Assembly: GCA_045638125.1 (NCBI GenBank)
Contig: JAZUAS010000114.1
Span: forward strand, 1-36,817
Length of the DNA stretch: 36,817 nt
Direction: 5' to 3'
Source of the DNA: SVTX01 sp045638125
GTDB lineage: Bacteria > Bacillota > Clostridia > Oscillospirales > CAG-272
The notes below the pieces were generated by a model. The model saw nothing but the letters and a program-made list of their open reading frames with translations. It was not told the DNA's origin and ran no database searches. Each line of letters opens with the position of its first letter. The stretch's first letter is position 1. Made by a program: the position numbers and the translations under genes. Below, piece by piece: positions 7,186 to 15,687 of this stretch.

Positions 7186-9690
7186 TTATATCTTCTTCAA
7201 TTTTGCGTAAGTTGCCATAAGCTTCTTTGTTCCTGCCTTATCAAACATTACCTCATAAAGAGTGTCCGCACCCATGGGGCTTACAGAAAGCACCTCTCCG
7301 TCGCCAAAGGTAAGGTGACGAACTCGATCACCGGGGGCAAAAAGCTCCTTTGTACCGGAGGAATTATTGGCAAATATCGGCTTGTCGTTAGATTTATTTG
7401 ATATTGAAGAGCCGGAATGGCTTGGAAATGCCGTCTTTCTTTGAGGAACGTTTCCAAAAGCCATGGCCGAAGATGAATTGTTTCTTGTCTGTTGAGCGAA
7501 AGAAGATGAATTGTACGAGTAATCTCGGAAATACACCTTTGCCGCACCATCGTTATTTACTCTTTGCGAGAAGATTGCGCTACTACTCTTGTCTTCCTCG
7601 TCTACGTATTCTTTAGGTATCTCCTGTACGAAGCGCGAAACAGGATTGTACTGGGTTTGGCCGTACAAAAGTCTTGATTTTGTGTGGAAGATATAAATCT
7701 GTTCCTTTGCACGCGTCAAAGCAACGTAAGCCAGTCGTCTCTCCTCTTCCATATCGTCTTCGCTTCCAACTGCGGTTTGTATGCTGGGGAATATTCCGTC
7801 CTCGAATCCGGGGAGGATAACGATAGGAAATTCAAGGCCCTTTGCGCTATGTATGGTCATCAAAACAACCGCATCGGCGGTATCGTCGTAACGGTCGACG
7901 TCAGCGACGAGAGCGTTTTCCTCAAGAAAGCCCGTAAGCGTTGGAGCTTCATTATTATTTATATATTCCTGCATACTGGACTTAAATTCATCAAGGTTGT
8001 CAAGTCTGTCCTTTTCTTCCTCGCCCGCCGCTTCAAGCATCGCGCGATAGCCGCTAAGATCAAGAACAGAGTCAAAGAGATCGGTAAGAGACAAATGCTC
8101 CGCCATTACCGTCAGCTTGTTTATAAGCTCGGCAAAGCTTTCAAGTGTCGCGGCGCTACGGGAAAGCGCGGTAAATTGACTTGCTCTTTCAATAACGTCA
8201 AACAAGGAGCAATTCTGCTCTGCCGCGATCATTGATATTGCTTCAATGGTCTTGTCGCCGATCTTTCTTTTAGGCTCGTTTATAATGCGGAGCAATCTTT
8301 CTCGGTCGCTATGGTTTGCTATCAGTTGAAGATACGCAACCGCGTCCCTGATTTCCTTTCGGTCAGAGAACCTTACGCCGCCAAGCATTCTGTAAGGAAT
8401 TCCGCTCTTTGCAAAGGCGCGTTCAATACTGTTGGACTGAGCGTTTGTTCGGTAGAGGACGGCAAAGTCACGGTATGCTCTGCCACGGTGTGCTACTGCC
8501 TTATAAACGGTATCTACTATATCTTTTGCCTCGATATTCTGGTCATCGAGACGGCGAATAGTGATCTTTTCGCCTCTATCTCCTGCGGTCCAGAGCTTTT
8601 TACCTTTTCTTCCCTTATTATTGGAAATGACAGCGTTTGCGGCGTCAAGAATTGTGCCTGTCGATCGGTAATTCTGTTCGAGCTTTATTACCTTGGCGTC
8701 ATCAAAATTCTTGTCAAAATCAAGAATATTGCCGATAGTAGCTCCTCTGAATTTATAGATAGACTGATCGTCATCACCCACGACCATTATGTTTCTGAAT
8801 CCACCCGCCAAAAGTGATGTAAGCACAAACTGTGCCTCGTTGGTATCCTGATACTCGTCTACGCATACGTACTTGAATTTCTTCTGATAATAATTTAATA
8901 TGTCAGGCTCGTTTCTGAAAAGCTTGACTGTGTTCATAATTATATCGTCGAAATCCATTACGTTGGATTCAAAAAGGGTCTTTTGATATTCAGCATATAC
9001 CCTTGCTATTTTTGAAAGGCGAAAATCACCGTTTACTTCCGAAGCGTATCGATCCGGAGTCATAAGCTTGTCCTTCGCGCGACCGATTGCCGCTATAACG
9101 CTCTTTATCGGAAACTGCTTTTCATCAAGATTGCAACGCTTCATAGCGGAGCTGACCGCTTTCTTTTGGTCATCCGTATCGTATATGGTAAATCCACTTC
9201 TATATCCGAGCTTTTCGTAATTTGCGCGAAGTATTCTCATGCATATCGAGTGGAACGTACCTGCCCAAATGTCGTTTGCTACGGTTTCGTCATCTAGCGA
9301 CTTGGCAAGTCGATCCTTGATCTCGTTAGCTGCCTTGTTAGTAAAGGTAATAGCCAACATACGGTATGGCTGGCAAGGGTTATACGCAAAATCTGTCAGC
9401 ATCTCCTCCGCCAAAGTTGTGTCGGGGTTCGCGAGCGCGTCTTCCATTTCTCGAATATAGGCTTCGTCTACGTATTCGGGTACGAAATCGGTGTAATAAG
9501 CGTCTCCGTACTTAATTATGAAGACAACTCTTTTAACAAGCACAGTGGTTTTACCGCTTCCCGCTCCGGCTAAAACAAGCAAGGGATTATTAACAGTAAA
9601 AACAGCCTCTCGCTGCTTTGCATTGAGGCTTTGGTAGCACTTATTGAATAATCTGCGTTTGAGGTCTAAAAATCTTTCGTTAAATTCCAT
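7186..9690 (-). CDS. pcrA: ATP-dependent 3'-5' DNA helicase, UvrD/Rep/PcrA family
   Basis: Superfamily 1 helicase used in nucleotide excision repair and in clearing proteins from DNA. Its 834 residues are longer than most PcrA proteins (about 720-760); part of the surplus is a charged insert after the Walker A region (about residues 60-105). Motifs in order: LNAKQREAV (Q motif), AGAGSGKTT (Walker A, K47), ITFTNKAANEIK, VDEYQDTN (Walker B), VVGDDDQSIYKFRGA, QNYRST, MTIHSAKGLEFPIV and VALTRAKEQIY. A Ser/Asn-rich linker leads to a small C-terminal beta module that starts GDRVRHLTFGDGEV, typical of PcrA. There is no clear ribosome binding site before the ATG: a GC hairpin (9709-9732) and AT-rich bases stand there. 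The frame is shared with the upstream Asn/Gln peptide, whose TAA lies 17 codons earlier. Confidence 0.96.
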   Translation of the reverse strand: MEFNERFLDLKRRLFNKCYQSLNAKQREAVFTVNNPLLVLAGAGSGKTTVLVKRVVFIIKYGDAYYTDFVPEYVDEAYIREMEDALANPDTTLAEEMLTDFAYNPCQPYRMLAITFTNKAANEIKDRLAKSLDDETVANDIWAGTFHSICMRILRANYEKLGYRSGFTIYDTDDQKKAVSSAMKRCNLDEKQFPIKSVIAAIGRAKDKLMTPDRYASEVNGDFRLSKIARVYAEYQKTLFESNVMDFDDIIMNTVKLFRNEPDILNYYQKKFKYVCVDEYQDTNEAQFVLTSLLAGGFRNIMVVGDDDQSIYKFRGATIGNILDFDKNFDDAKVIKLEQNYRSTGTILDAANAVISNNKGRKGKKLWTAGDRGEKITIRRLDDQNIEAKDIVDTVYKAVAHRGRAYRDFAVLYRTNAQSNSIERAFAKSGIPYRMLGGVRFSDRKEIRDAVAYLQLIANHSDRERLLRIINEPKRKIGDKTIEAISMIAAEQNCSLFDVIERASQFTALSRSAATLESFAELINKLTVMAEHLSLTDLFDSVLDLSGYRAMLEAAGEEEKDRLDNLDEFKSSMQEYINNNEAPTLTGFLEENALVADVDRYDDTADAVVLMTIHSAKGLEFPIVILPGFEDGIFPSIQTAVGSEDDMEEERRLAYVALTRAKEQIYIFHTKSRLLYGQTQYNPVSRFVQEIPKEYVDEEDKSSSAIFSQRVNNDGAAKVYFRDYSYNSSSFAQQTRNNSSSAMAFGNVPQRKTAFPSHSGSSISNKSNDKPIFANNSSGTKELFAPGDRVRHLTFGDGEVLSVSPMGADTLYEVMFDKAGTKKLMATYAKLKKI

Positions 9691-9708
9691 TTTAATTTTT
9701 ATGTAGGA

Positions 9709-9732
9709 GCCGCCACGCCGTGGCGCGGCGGC
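9709..9732. other. GC-rich hairpin between the Asn/Gln peptide and the helicase
   Basis: GCCGCC pairs with GGCGGC and, past one mismatch, the inner bases can extend the stem. No T-tract follows in the minus direction, so it is not a standard terminator. It sits where the helicase ribosome binding site should be and could affect translation or mRNA stability. Confidence 0.6.
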
Positions 9733-9741
9733 ATTTGTGGA

Positions 9742-9945
9742 TTATCTTTCGTTTCTGTTCTGATTGTTGTTCTGCTGATTCTGATTGTTATTCTGAGAAT
9801 TCTTGCTGTTCTGCTGATTCTGGTTGTTGTTCTGAGAATTCTTGCTGTTCTGCTGATTCTGGTTGTTATTCTGAGAATTCTTGTTGTTCTGCTGGTTCTG
9901 ATTGTTGTTCTGAGAATTTCTGCTATTCTGCTGATCGTTCTGCAT
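9742..9945 (-). CDS. 67-residue Asn/Gln-rich repeat peptide
   Basis: I do not recognise this protein. After MQNDQQNSR it consists of four tandem 13-residue repeats of the form NSQNNNQNQQNSK, ending QNRNER. It has no hydrophobic segment, no Cys and no charged catalytic residues, and is almost certainly disordered. GGAGG stands nine bases before the ATG at 9945; the open frame extends 26 codons further up, but without a better site. It follows two membrane-protein genes and precedes the helicase on the same strand. Asn/Gln-rich peptides of this kind occur in Clostridia, sometimes near spore-coat genes, but nothing here shows a spore role. It may be a slippage-prone coding repeat. Confidence 0.65.
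   Translation of the reverse strand: MQNDQQNSRNSQNNNQNQQNNKNSQNNNQNQQNSKNSQNNNQNQQNSKNSQNNNQNQQNNNQNRNER
9763..9918 (-). repeat. Four tandem 39-bp coding repeats
   Basis: Four units of 39 bp stand head to tail and encode the 13-residue repeat of the Asn/Gln peptide. Copies differ at a few positions (for example the K/N and S/N codons), and an EcoRI-type GAATTC recurs at the unit boundaries. The unit length is a multiple of three, so gain or loss of units keeps the frame. Confidence 0.9.
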
Positions 9946-10036
9946 TTTTAATGCCCTCCGTATGGATTTTAGTTGTACGGGATATCCCGTTACGGAGTAA
10001 TTATTGACACCTAACAACATCATTATTCATTTCAGA

Positions 10037-11458
10037 TTATAACTCCATTCTGTATCTGAATTTTATGGAGTTTATTACAAATCCTATAAAATACGATGCA
10101 ACGAAGGCAAAGGCAACACTTATGACGATAGCGATTATTGCGGCGTAGTATAAATACCATTTTCCCGAATCCTCAAATGGTTGGGACATAAGGTAGTATA
10201 CGCTTCCCGCCGATGTGAGCACCGACATCGAAATAGTTGAAATTGCTCTAACTATGAAGCCTCTTTTGTGTTCCCTATATTCTCTAATATCATTTTTTTC
10301 GCAAGCGACGGCAATATTAGAATATTTCTTATACACATCCCATAATAACAACAAAACAGTACATACGGTTATAACCATCCATACTGAATCCAGGATTGTG
10401 AGGGAGACTACACGGTAATATCCCAAGTAAGCCTCAAGATCCTTTTTGATGGCTTCGGGAGAAAACAACGGGTTAGAATATAGGTTTTTTGCTAAATACT
10501 GTGTGACAGCGGAAATAATCGCTCCTACGCTCGATGCCGCGCATACCGCTATCCATTTTTTACTGTACTTTCGCAGGAAAATAACAGATATTGCCATGAG
10601 CAAATAAAATAATACGTTCGGGATAAGGTTTATGTAGTTTGTGTAGAAATCAAAGGAAAGGATGAATGCCGCAAGCATTATGTAAAGCCCGATATTTATA
10701 GTTCTGACTGTAAATAAATTCGGTCTGTCCTTGATTTCGCGAAGATAAAGCTCGGATAGGCTCTCTATAAAAGGAGTATCCTTTCTTACCGAGACGAAAT
10801 ACTTAATTATCTGAATAAGCCAAACTATGCCAAACGGCAATGCGATAATAAAGCCAAAAAATCTGAGGATATTAACAAATTCGTAGGCGGTATTCGTTGC
10901 AAGAGACGTAAATTCCGGTAATGCTACCGCAAGAGAACGCACGACGAGAAGAGTTGAGGTGAGAAAAAATGTCTTCTCACTTACGTTTCGCTTGTTTTCT
11001 CGAATATACAGGATCTTTTCGCCGCTGCTTCTGTTAACCTTCAATCTCTTTCGAACATTCTTCTGATATACAAAATCTCCGTTATTGAGCATACCGAGAG
11101 ACAGAAGTCCCTCGAATAAGCTTTTATATGCAGGAATTAATACTATCAGCTCGAAAAATGAGAATACAAAAATAAAGAGCAAAAGCCCAACAGAGCGCTC
11201 ATCGGTTACAAAATAGCTATCAAGGATATATATAGAAACAAATCGCAAAAGACTGATAACTATTCCCTTTTTAAATCCGCCCACCGCATCGGATATGCGG
11301 AAATTAATATCTGCAAGATTGATCAGTGCCAAGCAGATGATTATATAACCGATAAAGTCGGGGAGTGGGTCGATTAGAGTGAATGCAGGTTCAAAAAGAA
11401 ACAAAAAAGCAAAAGGAAGTAAAGAAAAACCAATGTTTTTTTTCAGTTTTCCGTTCAA
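10037..11458 (-). CDS. Multi-pass membrane protein of unknown function (about 12 helices)
   Basis: I do not recognise the family. The 473-residue product is very hydrophobic, with about 12 likely membrane segments; examples are FSLLPFAFLFLFEPAF near the start, GLLLFIFVFSFFELIVLIPA near residue 100 and IIAIVISVAFAFVASYFIGF near the end. A soluble basic loop lies at about residues 130-165. Start choice matters: GTG codons at 11467 and 11464 lie only zero to three bases after AAAGGA, whereas a TTG at 11458 is eight bases after GGAG, so I take TTG. The gene begins 13 bases after the stop of the next membrane gene, so the two are surely cotranscribed and probably coupled. The protein could be a transporter or a sensor; no motif settles it. 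Confidence 0.78.
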   Translation of the reverse strand: MNGKLKKNIGFSLLPFAFLFLFEPAFTLIDPLPDFIGYIIICLALINLADINFRISDAVGGFKKGIVISLLRFVSIYILDSYFVTDERSVGLLLFIFVFSFFELIVLIPAYKSLFEGLLSLGMLNNGDFVYQKNVRKRLKVNRSSGEKILYIRENKRNVSEKTFFLTSTLLVVRSLAVALPEFTSLATNTAYEFVNILRFFGFIIALPFGIVWLIQIIKYFVSVRKDTPFIESLSELYLREIKDRPNLFTVRTINIGLYIMLAAFILSFDFYTNYINLIPNVLFYLLMAISVIFLRKYSKKWIAVCAASSVGAIISAVTQYLAKNLYSNPLFSPEAIKKDLEAYLGYYRVVSLTILDSVWMVITVCTVLLLLWDVYKKYSNIAVACEKNDIREYREHKRGFIVRAISTISMSVLTSAGSVYYLMSQPFEDSGKWYLYYAAIIAIVISVAFAFVASYFIGFVINSIKFRYRMEL

Positions 11459-11471
11459 ATTCACCACTCCT

Positions 11472-12191
11472 TTATTTTTTCTTCTTTTTCGAATTGCGCT
11501 TGGCGTTCTTATTTTTCAGCTTATTCTCATAATAATTTTTCATTTCGCTGATTGCCTTTTCATCCTTGGCATCTCTTATTTCGCGGAATTTATTGATAAA
11601 TGCGAATTTTGATTTCTTGTACGGCATATCCTCCTGCCCTGCCGGACAGATCATTGCGTAGCATTTGAAAATGAGGAATGAGTTAATCGCGGTATAGATC
11701 ACCTGCGCTATCATCAATATGGTAAGAGTCGTGCTCTTATTGGCACCGTCAAGAGATGTGACGATTGGTGTTAGGGTGAATATCTGAAAAGCGTTATACA
11801 CACCAACGTATATCATGTTGGTTATTGCTTTTTGTCTTGTGTCGGGATAATCAACTCGTTTTGAAAGGTCGGCAATACCGTAAAGCATTGAGATCTCAAA
11901 GAAGAGACAAAGTGCAATTTTAACGAAGCTGATAACGGTAGAATATATTCCCGTGTCTATCGACGTAAAGCTCTCCAAAGCCCAAGCCGACGCGGAAAAC
12001 AAAGAACAGATGAAAAGGAGAACGTCGCCAATGAGTGCATAGATAAATACGGGATCGTATTTTCTTAATTCCTTTAAGCCGAAGAACATGAATACGCTTC
12101 CAAGTAAAAGTCCTGCAAAGATGTAAGGACCAAGTCCGGCGGTTGCCAAAAAAGCAAACATATAGCCTATAAGCAATAAACCGAAGCCCAT
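11472..12191 (-). CDS. Multi-pass membrane protein with Lys-rich cytoplasmic tail (239 aa)
   Basis: I do not recognise the family. Six or seven membrane segments occupy residues 1 to about 180, starting MGFGLLLIGYMFAFLA, with a short polar patch KELRKYDP between the first hairpin and the third segment. The last 50 residues are soluble, predicted helical and strongly basic, ending in a run of five lysines. AAAGGAG stands seven bases before the ATG. It lies 37 bases downstream of secA with no terminator between, and is followed by the 12-helix membrane gene, so it may be read from the secA promoter. The tight pairing suggests the two membrane proteins work together, perhaps as one complex; this is inference. 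Confidence 0.78.
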   Translation of the reverse strand: MGFGLLLIGYMFAFLATAGLGPYIFAGLLLGSVFMFFGLKELRKYDPVFIYALIGDVLLFICSLFSASAWALESFTSIDTGIYSTVISFVKIALCLFFEISMLYGIADLSKRVDYPDTRQKAITNMIYVGVYNAFQIFTLTPIVTSLDGANKSTTLTILMIAQVIYTAINSFLIFKCYAMICPAGQEDMPYKKSKFAFINKFREIRDAKDEKAISEMKNYYENKLKNKNAKRNSKKKKK

Positions 12192-12228
12192 TTCTATTCT
12201 CCTTTCTGTCTGTTACAATGAATTCTGA

Positions 12229-14976
12229 TTACTGATTTGCACCGCAGCAGTTCTTGTATTTCTTGCCGGAGCCGCAGGGACAGGGATCGTTTCTGCCTAC
12301 CTTTTGAGCGGCATCCTTCTTAACGCTTACAGTCTTTACGGTCTTCTGAGTGCTGCCCTCAAAGCCTGCGGTGATGGGATTTGCCACCTGAACGCGCTGG
12401 ATCTGCTGTGCAGGTCTGGGGATAACCGCGAGTATCATACGAACGGTCTTGTCGCGGATCTCTGCGATCATATTGTCGAACATATCGCCACCGGTGATTC
12501 TGTATTCGGTAATGGGATCACGGTGAGCGTATGCCTGGAGATTGATCATACCCTTGAGGTCGTCCATGGCGTCGATGTGCTCCATCCAAGCCATATCAAC
12601 GTTTTTGAGCAGGATGGATCTTTGAACCTCAAGATATACCTCCTTGCCGAAGAGCGCTTCCTTTTCCTCATACATCTTGAGCGCACGTTCTGTGAGCATG
12701 TTCTGGATGTCGGATGCGTTCAGCTTTTTGAGTTCATCTGCGGAATAGTGGAAGTCATTCTCGTCACAAACGTAGGAAAGGTCTGCGCGGAGTGCCTCAA
12801 AGCTCCAAGCATCGGCGTGTTCGTCGCTTGTGTGAACCGCAACAACGTCGCTGATGGTGGATACGATCATCTTCTTGATGGTTTCGGCAATACCGTCACC
12901 ACCTTCGAGAACGTCACCTCTCTGCTTGTAGATGATAGTTCTCTGCTGGTTCATAACATCATCGTATGCAAGGACGTACTTACGGCGCTTGAAGTTGTTA
13001 TCTTCTATCTTCTTCTGCGCGCCCTCGATGGAGTTGGAGAGCATACGCGCATCAATAGCGGTGTTTTCGTCAAGTCCCATTCTGTCAACTAAGCCCGCAA
13101 TTCTCTCTGAACCGAAAAGTCGCATAAGGTCGTCTTCGAGGGAGAGATAGAATCTGGATTCGCCGGGGTCACCCTGACGACCCGAACGTCCGCGGAGCTG
13201 GTTATCTATACGGCGGCTCTCGTGTCTTTCAGTACCGAGAATGAAAAGTCCGCCCGCTTCTCTGACCTTCTCTGCCTCGGGAGCGATCTCTTCCTTATAT
13301 TTTTCGTAAAGCTCAGCAAAAAGCTTTCTTGCCTCGATAAGCTCCTCGTTATCTGTATGAGATGTACCGTTTGCCTCGGCAATAAGATCCTCGGGAATCT
13401 CCTTGCGACGCATTTCCTGCTTTGCCAAAAATTCGGGGTTACCGCCAAGCATAATATCGGTACCACGTCCTGCCATATTGGTGGAAATAGTAACCGCGCC
13501 AAGCTTTCCTGCCTGCGCAACGATCTCTGCTTCTTTCTGATGGAATTTCGCATTGAGGACGGTGTGCTTGATACCTGCATTCATAAGTCTGCGAGAAAGC
13601 TCCTCGGACTTTTCAATGGAAACAGTACCAACCAGCACGGGCTGACCCTTTTCGTGGCACTCCTTGATTTGCTCAATAACGGCGTTGTACTTGCCGTTTA
13701 CGGTCTTATAAACCGAATCGGGGTGATCCTTACGGATCATAGGCTTATTGGTGGGAACCTCAACTACGTCAAGGTAGTAGATCTCCTTGAATTCCTCCTG
13801 TTCGGTAAGCGCTGTACCCGTCATACCGGAAAGCTTCTTATACATTCTAAAATAGTTCTGGAACGTAATAGTAGCGAGGGTCTTGTTTTCCTTTTCGATC
13901 TTAACGCCTTCCTTTGCCTCGATCGCCTGATGAAGACCGTCGGAATAGCGTCTGCCGGGCATCATACGTCCGGTAAACTCGTCTACGATGATAACGCCCT
14001 TGTCGGTTACAACGTACTGCTGATCGCGGAACATAGTACCGTGAGCCTTGATCGCCTGGTTAACGTAGTGCATAAGATCGGCATTTTCTGCATCGGTGAA
14101 GTTCTCGACACCAAAAAATGCCTCTGCCTTTTTTGCACCCTTGGGAGTAAGGATAGCGTTTCTTGCCTTTTCGTCAACGATATAGTCGGCATCGTATTCG
14201 TCCTGCTCTATCTTGGCATCAATCTCCTTGTTGACCAGCTTGCGGAGAGTACGGGCAAAGCGGTCAGCCTTCTCGTACATATCGGTGGGCTCGTCGCCAG
14301 CGCCCGAAATAATGAGAGGGGTTCTTGCCTCGTCCACGAGGATAGAGTCAACCTCGTCTACGATTGCAAATGCGTGTCCTCTCTGCACCATTCTTTCCTT
14401 GTAAACTACCATGTTGTCACGGAGGTAGTCGAATCCGAATTCGTTGTTTGTACCGTAGGTAATATCAGCGGCATAAGCCTCCTGCTTTTCGTTGTTGGAC
14501 ATTCCGTGGACAACGAGTCCAGTGGTAAGTCCCATAAAACCGTAAACTCTGCCCATTTCCTCGCTGTCACGGCGTGCAAGGTAATCGTTTACCGTAACGA
14601 TATGAACGCCCTTGCCTGCAAGACCGTTAAGGTATGCTGGGAGGGTTGCAACCAGAGTCTTACCTTCACCGGTTTTCATCTCTGCGATTCTTCCCTGATG
14701 AAGAATGATACCACCGAGAAGCTGAACGTGGAAGGGGCGCTTGCCAAGGACACGGTCGTCTGCCTCACGGATAGCCGCGAAAGCGTCGGGCAAAATATCG
14801 TCGAGAGTTTCTCCGTTTGCAAGTCTTTCCTTGAGGGCGGGAGTTACAGCCTTAAGCTCCTCGTCGGTCATTTTTGCATACTTCGGGGCAAGAGCCTCTA
14901 TCTCTGCGGCGATCTTTTCAAGCTTTTTTATCTGACGGCTACTGTAAGTGCCGAAAATCTTGTCTGCGAATCCCAT
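12229..14976 (-). CDS. secA: Preprotein translocase ATPase SecA
   Basis: The motor that drives unfolded preproteins through SecYEG at the cytoplasmic membrane. At 915 residues it is full length. Motifs in order: an N-terminal helicase core with MKTGEGKTLVA (Walker A, about residue 105), GTNNEFGFDYLRDN, VDEVDSILVDEARTPLIISG (Walker B), the preprotein cross-linking domain, FQNYFRMYKKLSGMTGTA, STNMAGRGTDIML, RGRSGRQGDPG, the helical scaffold, and a C-terminal SEC-C zinc module GRNDPCPCGSGKKYKNCC that binds SecB or phospholipid. AAAGGATCAG precedes the ATG. Its promoter is at 15058-15086, back to back with that of trmL, and a small hairpin stands in its leader. Confidence 0.99.
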   Translation of the reverse strand: MGFADKIFGTYSSRQIKKLEKIAAEIEALAPKYAKMTDEELKAVTPALKERLANGETLDDILPDAFAAIREADDRVLGKRPFHVQLLGGIILHQGRIAEMKTGEGKTLVATLPAYLNGLAGKGVHIVTVNDYLARRDSEEMGRVYGFMGLTTGLVVHGMSNNEKQEAYAADITYGTNNEFGFDYLRDNMVVYKERMVQRGHAFAIVDEVDSILVDEARTPLIISGAGDEPTDMYEKADRFARTLRKLVNKEIDAKIEQDEYDADYIVDEKARNAILTPKGAKKAEAFFGVENFTDAENADLMHYVNQAIKAHGTMFRDQQYVVTDKGVIIVDEFTGRMMPGRRYSDGLHQAIEAKEGVKIEKENKTLATITFQNYFRMYKKLSGMTGTALTEQEEFKEIYYLDVVEVPTNKPMIRKDHPDSVYKTVNGKYNAVIEQIKECHEKGQPVLVGTVSIEKSEELSRRLMNAGIKHTVLNAKFHQKEAEIVAQAGKLGAVTISTNMAGRGTDIMLGGNPEFLAKQEMRRKEIPEDLIAEANGTSHTDNEELIEARKLFAELYEKYKEEIAPEAEKVREAGGLFILGTERHESRRIDNQLRGRSGRQGDPGESRFYLSLEDDLMRLFGSERIAGLVDRMGLDENTAIDARMLSNSIEGAQKKIEDNNFKRRKYVLAYDDVMNQQRTIIYKQRGDVLEGGDGIAETIKKMIVSTISDVVAVHTSDEHADAWSFEALRADLSYVCDENDFHYSADELKKLNASDIQNMLTERALKMYEEKEALFGKEVYLEVQRSILLKNVDMAWMEHIDAMDDLKGMINLQAYAHRDPITEYRITGGDMFDNMIAEIRDKTVRMILAVIPRPAQQIQRVQVANPITAGFEGSTQKTVKTVSVKKDAAQKVGRNDPCPCGSGKKYKNCCGANQ

Positions 14977-15015
14977 TTTAGCTGATCCTTTCGATTAAAA
15001 AACATATTTTGTAAA

Positions 15016-15035
15016 GTGCAAAAGCAAATTTGCAC
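15016..15035 (-). promoter_or_regulatory. Hairpin in the secA leader
   Basis: A perfect 7-bp inverted repeat GTGCAAA/TTTGCAC with a 6-base spacer lies between the secA promoter and its start codon. It could be an mRNA structure or a dyad bound by a regulator. No T-tract follows, so it is not a terminator. Confidence 0.5.
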
Positions 15036-15057
15036 ACAACTTTGCATTATAAATTAT

Positions 15058-15086
15058 ATTATACTATATTTTTTATATCAAAGCAA
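15058..15086 (-). promoter_or_regulatory. secA promoter
   Basis: TTGCTT (15081-15086), 17 bases, TATAAT (15058-15063). A second overlapping TATAAT occurs five bases downstream. The leader is about 75 bases. Confidence 0.75.
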
Positions 15087-15114
15087 CCTGTATTTGTAAA
15101 TTTTCAAAAAACAC

Positions 15115-15143
15115 TTGAAAAAAAGTCGCATTTGATATATAAT
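15115..15143 (+). promoter_or_regulatory. trmL-mnmA promoter
   Basis: TTGAAA (15115-15120), 17 bases, TATAAT (15138-15143), divergent from the secA promoter with 28 bases between the two -35 boxes. Confidence 0.8.
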
Positions 15144-15177
15144 TTAAGTTGTAAATTTGATTTTTGGAGAAATGACG

Positions 15178-15675
15178 ATGTCACGTATCAATATAGTTTT
15201 ATGCGAGCCTGAAATTCCGCAGAACACGGGAAATATTGCGCGCACCTGCGCCGCTACAGGGGCGTCCCTGCATCTTATTCGCCCTCTCGGATTTGAGATC
15301 GACAACGCAAAGCTCAAGCGTGCGGGACTTGACTACTGGGACAAGCTTGATATTACCTATTATGACGGACTTGACGATTTCTTTGCCAAGCACCCCGATA
15401 TAACGGTATATTACTTCTCTACCAAGGCGCAACATAAATATTCGGATATTAATTATCCCGACGACGCTTGGATAATGTTCGGCAAGGAGACCAGAGGCCT
15501 TCCCGAGGAGCTGCTTTACGCCAATCCAGACACCTGCGTGCGCATTCCCATGAGAGATCAGCTTCGCTCTCTCAATCTTTCAAACTCGGTTGCGATTGCG
15601 GTCTATGAGATACTTCGTCAAAAAGATTTTGAGGGTATGCAGGAGATAGGCGAGCTTACTAAATTTAATTGGTAA
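15178..15675 (+). CDS. trmL: tRNA (cytidine/uridine-34 2'-O-) methyltransferase TrmL
   Basis: A SPOUT-class knotted methyltransferase that uses SAM to methylate the ribose at the wobble base of certain leucine tRNAs. The 165 residues match the family. Seen: INIVLCEPEIPQNTGNIART at the N-terminus, then GKETRGLPEEL and IPMRDQLRSLNLSNSVAI, the motifs that form the C-terminal trefoil knot and SAM site. I start at 15178, eight bases after GGAG; the ATG at 15172 is only two bases from it and the one at 15157 lies before it. mnmA follows after 12 bases, so the operon groups two wobble-position modification enzymes. Confidence 0.95.
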   Translation: MSRINIVLCEPEIPQNTGNIARTCAATGASLHLIRPLGFEIDNAKLKRAGLDYWDKLDITYYDGLDDFFAKHPDITVYYFSTKAQHKYSDINYPDDAWIMFGKETRGLPEELLYANPDTCVRIPMRDQLRSLNLSNSVAIAVYEILRQKDFEGMQEIGELTKFNW

Positions 15676-15687
15676 TAAAGGAAAATT

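Noticed and set aside
9763..9918. CRISPR-like spacing of 39-bp repeats
   Set aside because: The repeats are directly adjacent without spacers and encode an in-frame 13-residue repeat.
13222..14985. A 587-codon open frame on the plus strand opposite secA
   Set aside because: Secondary effect of secA codon bias; no ribosome binding site, no family resemblance, and secA is unquestionable.
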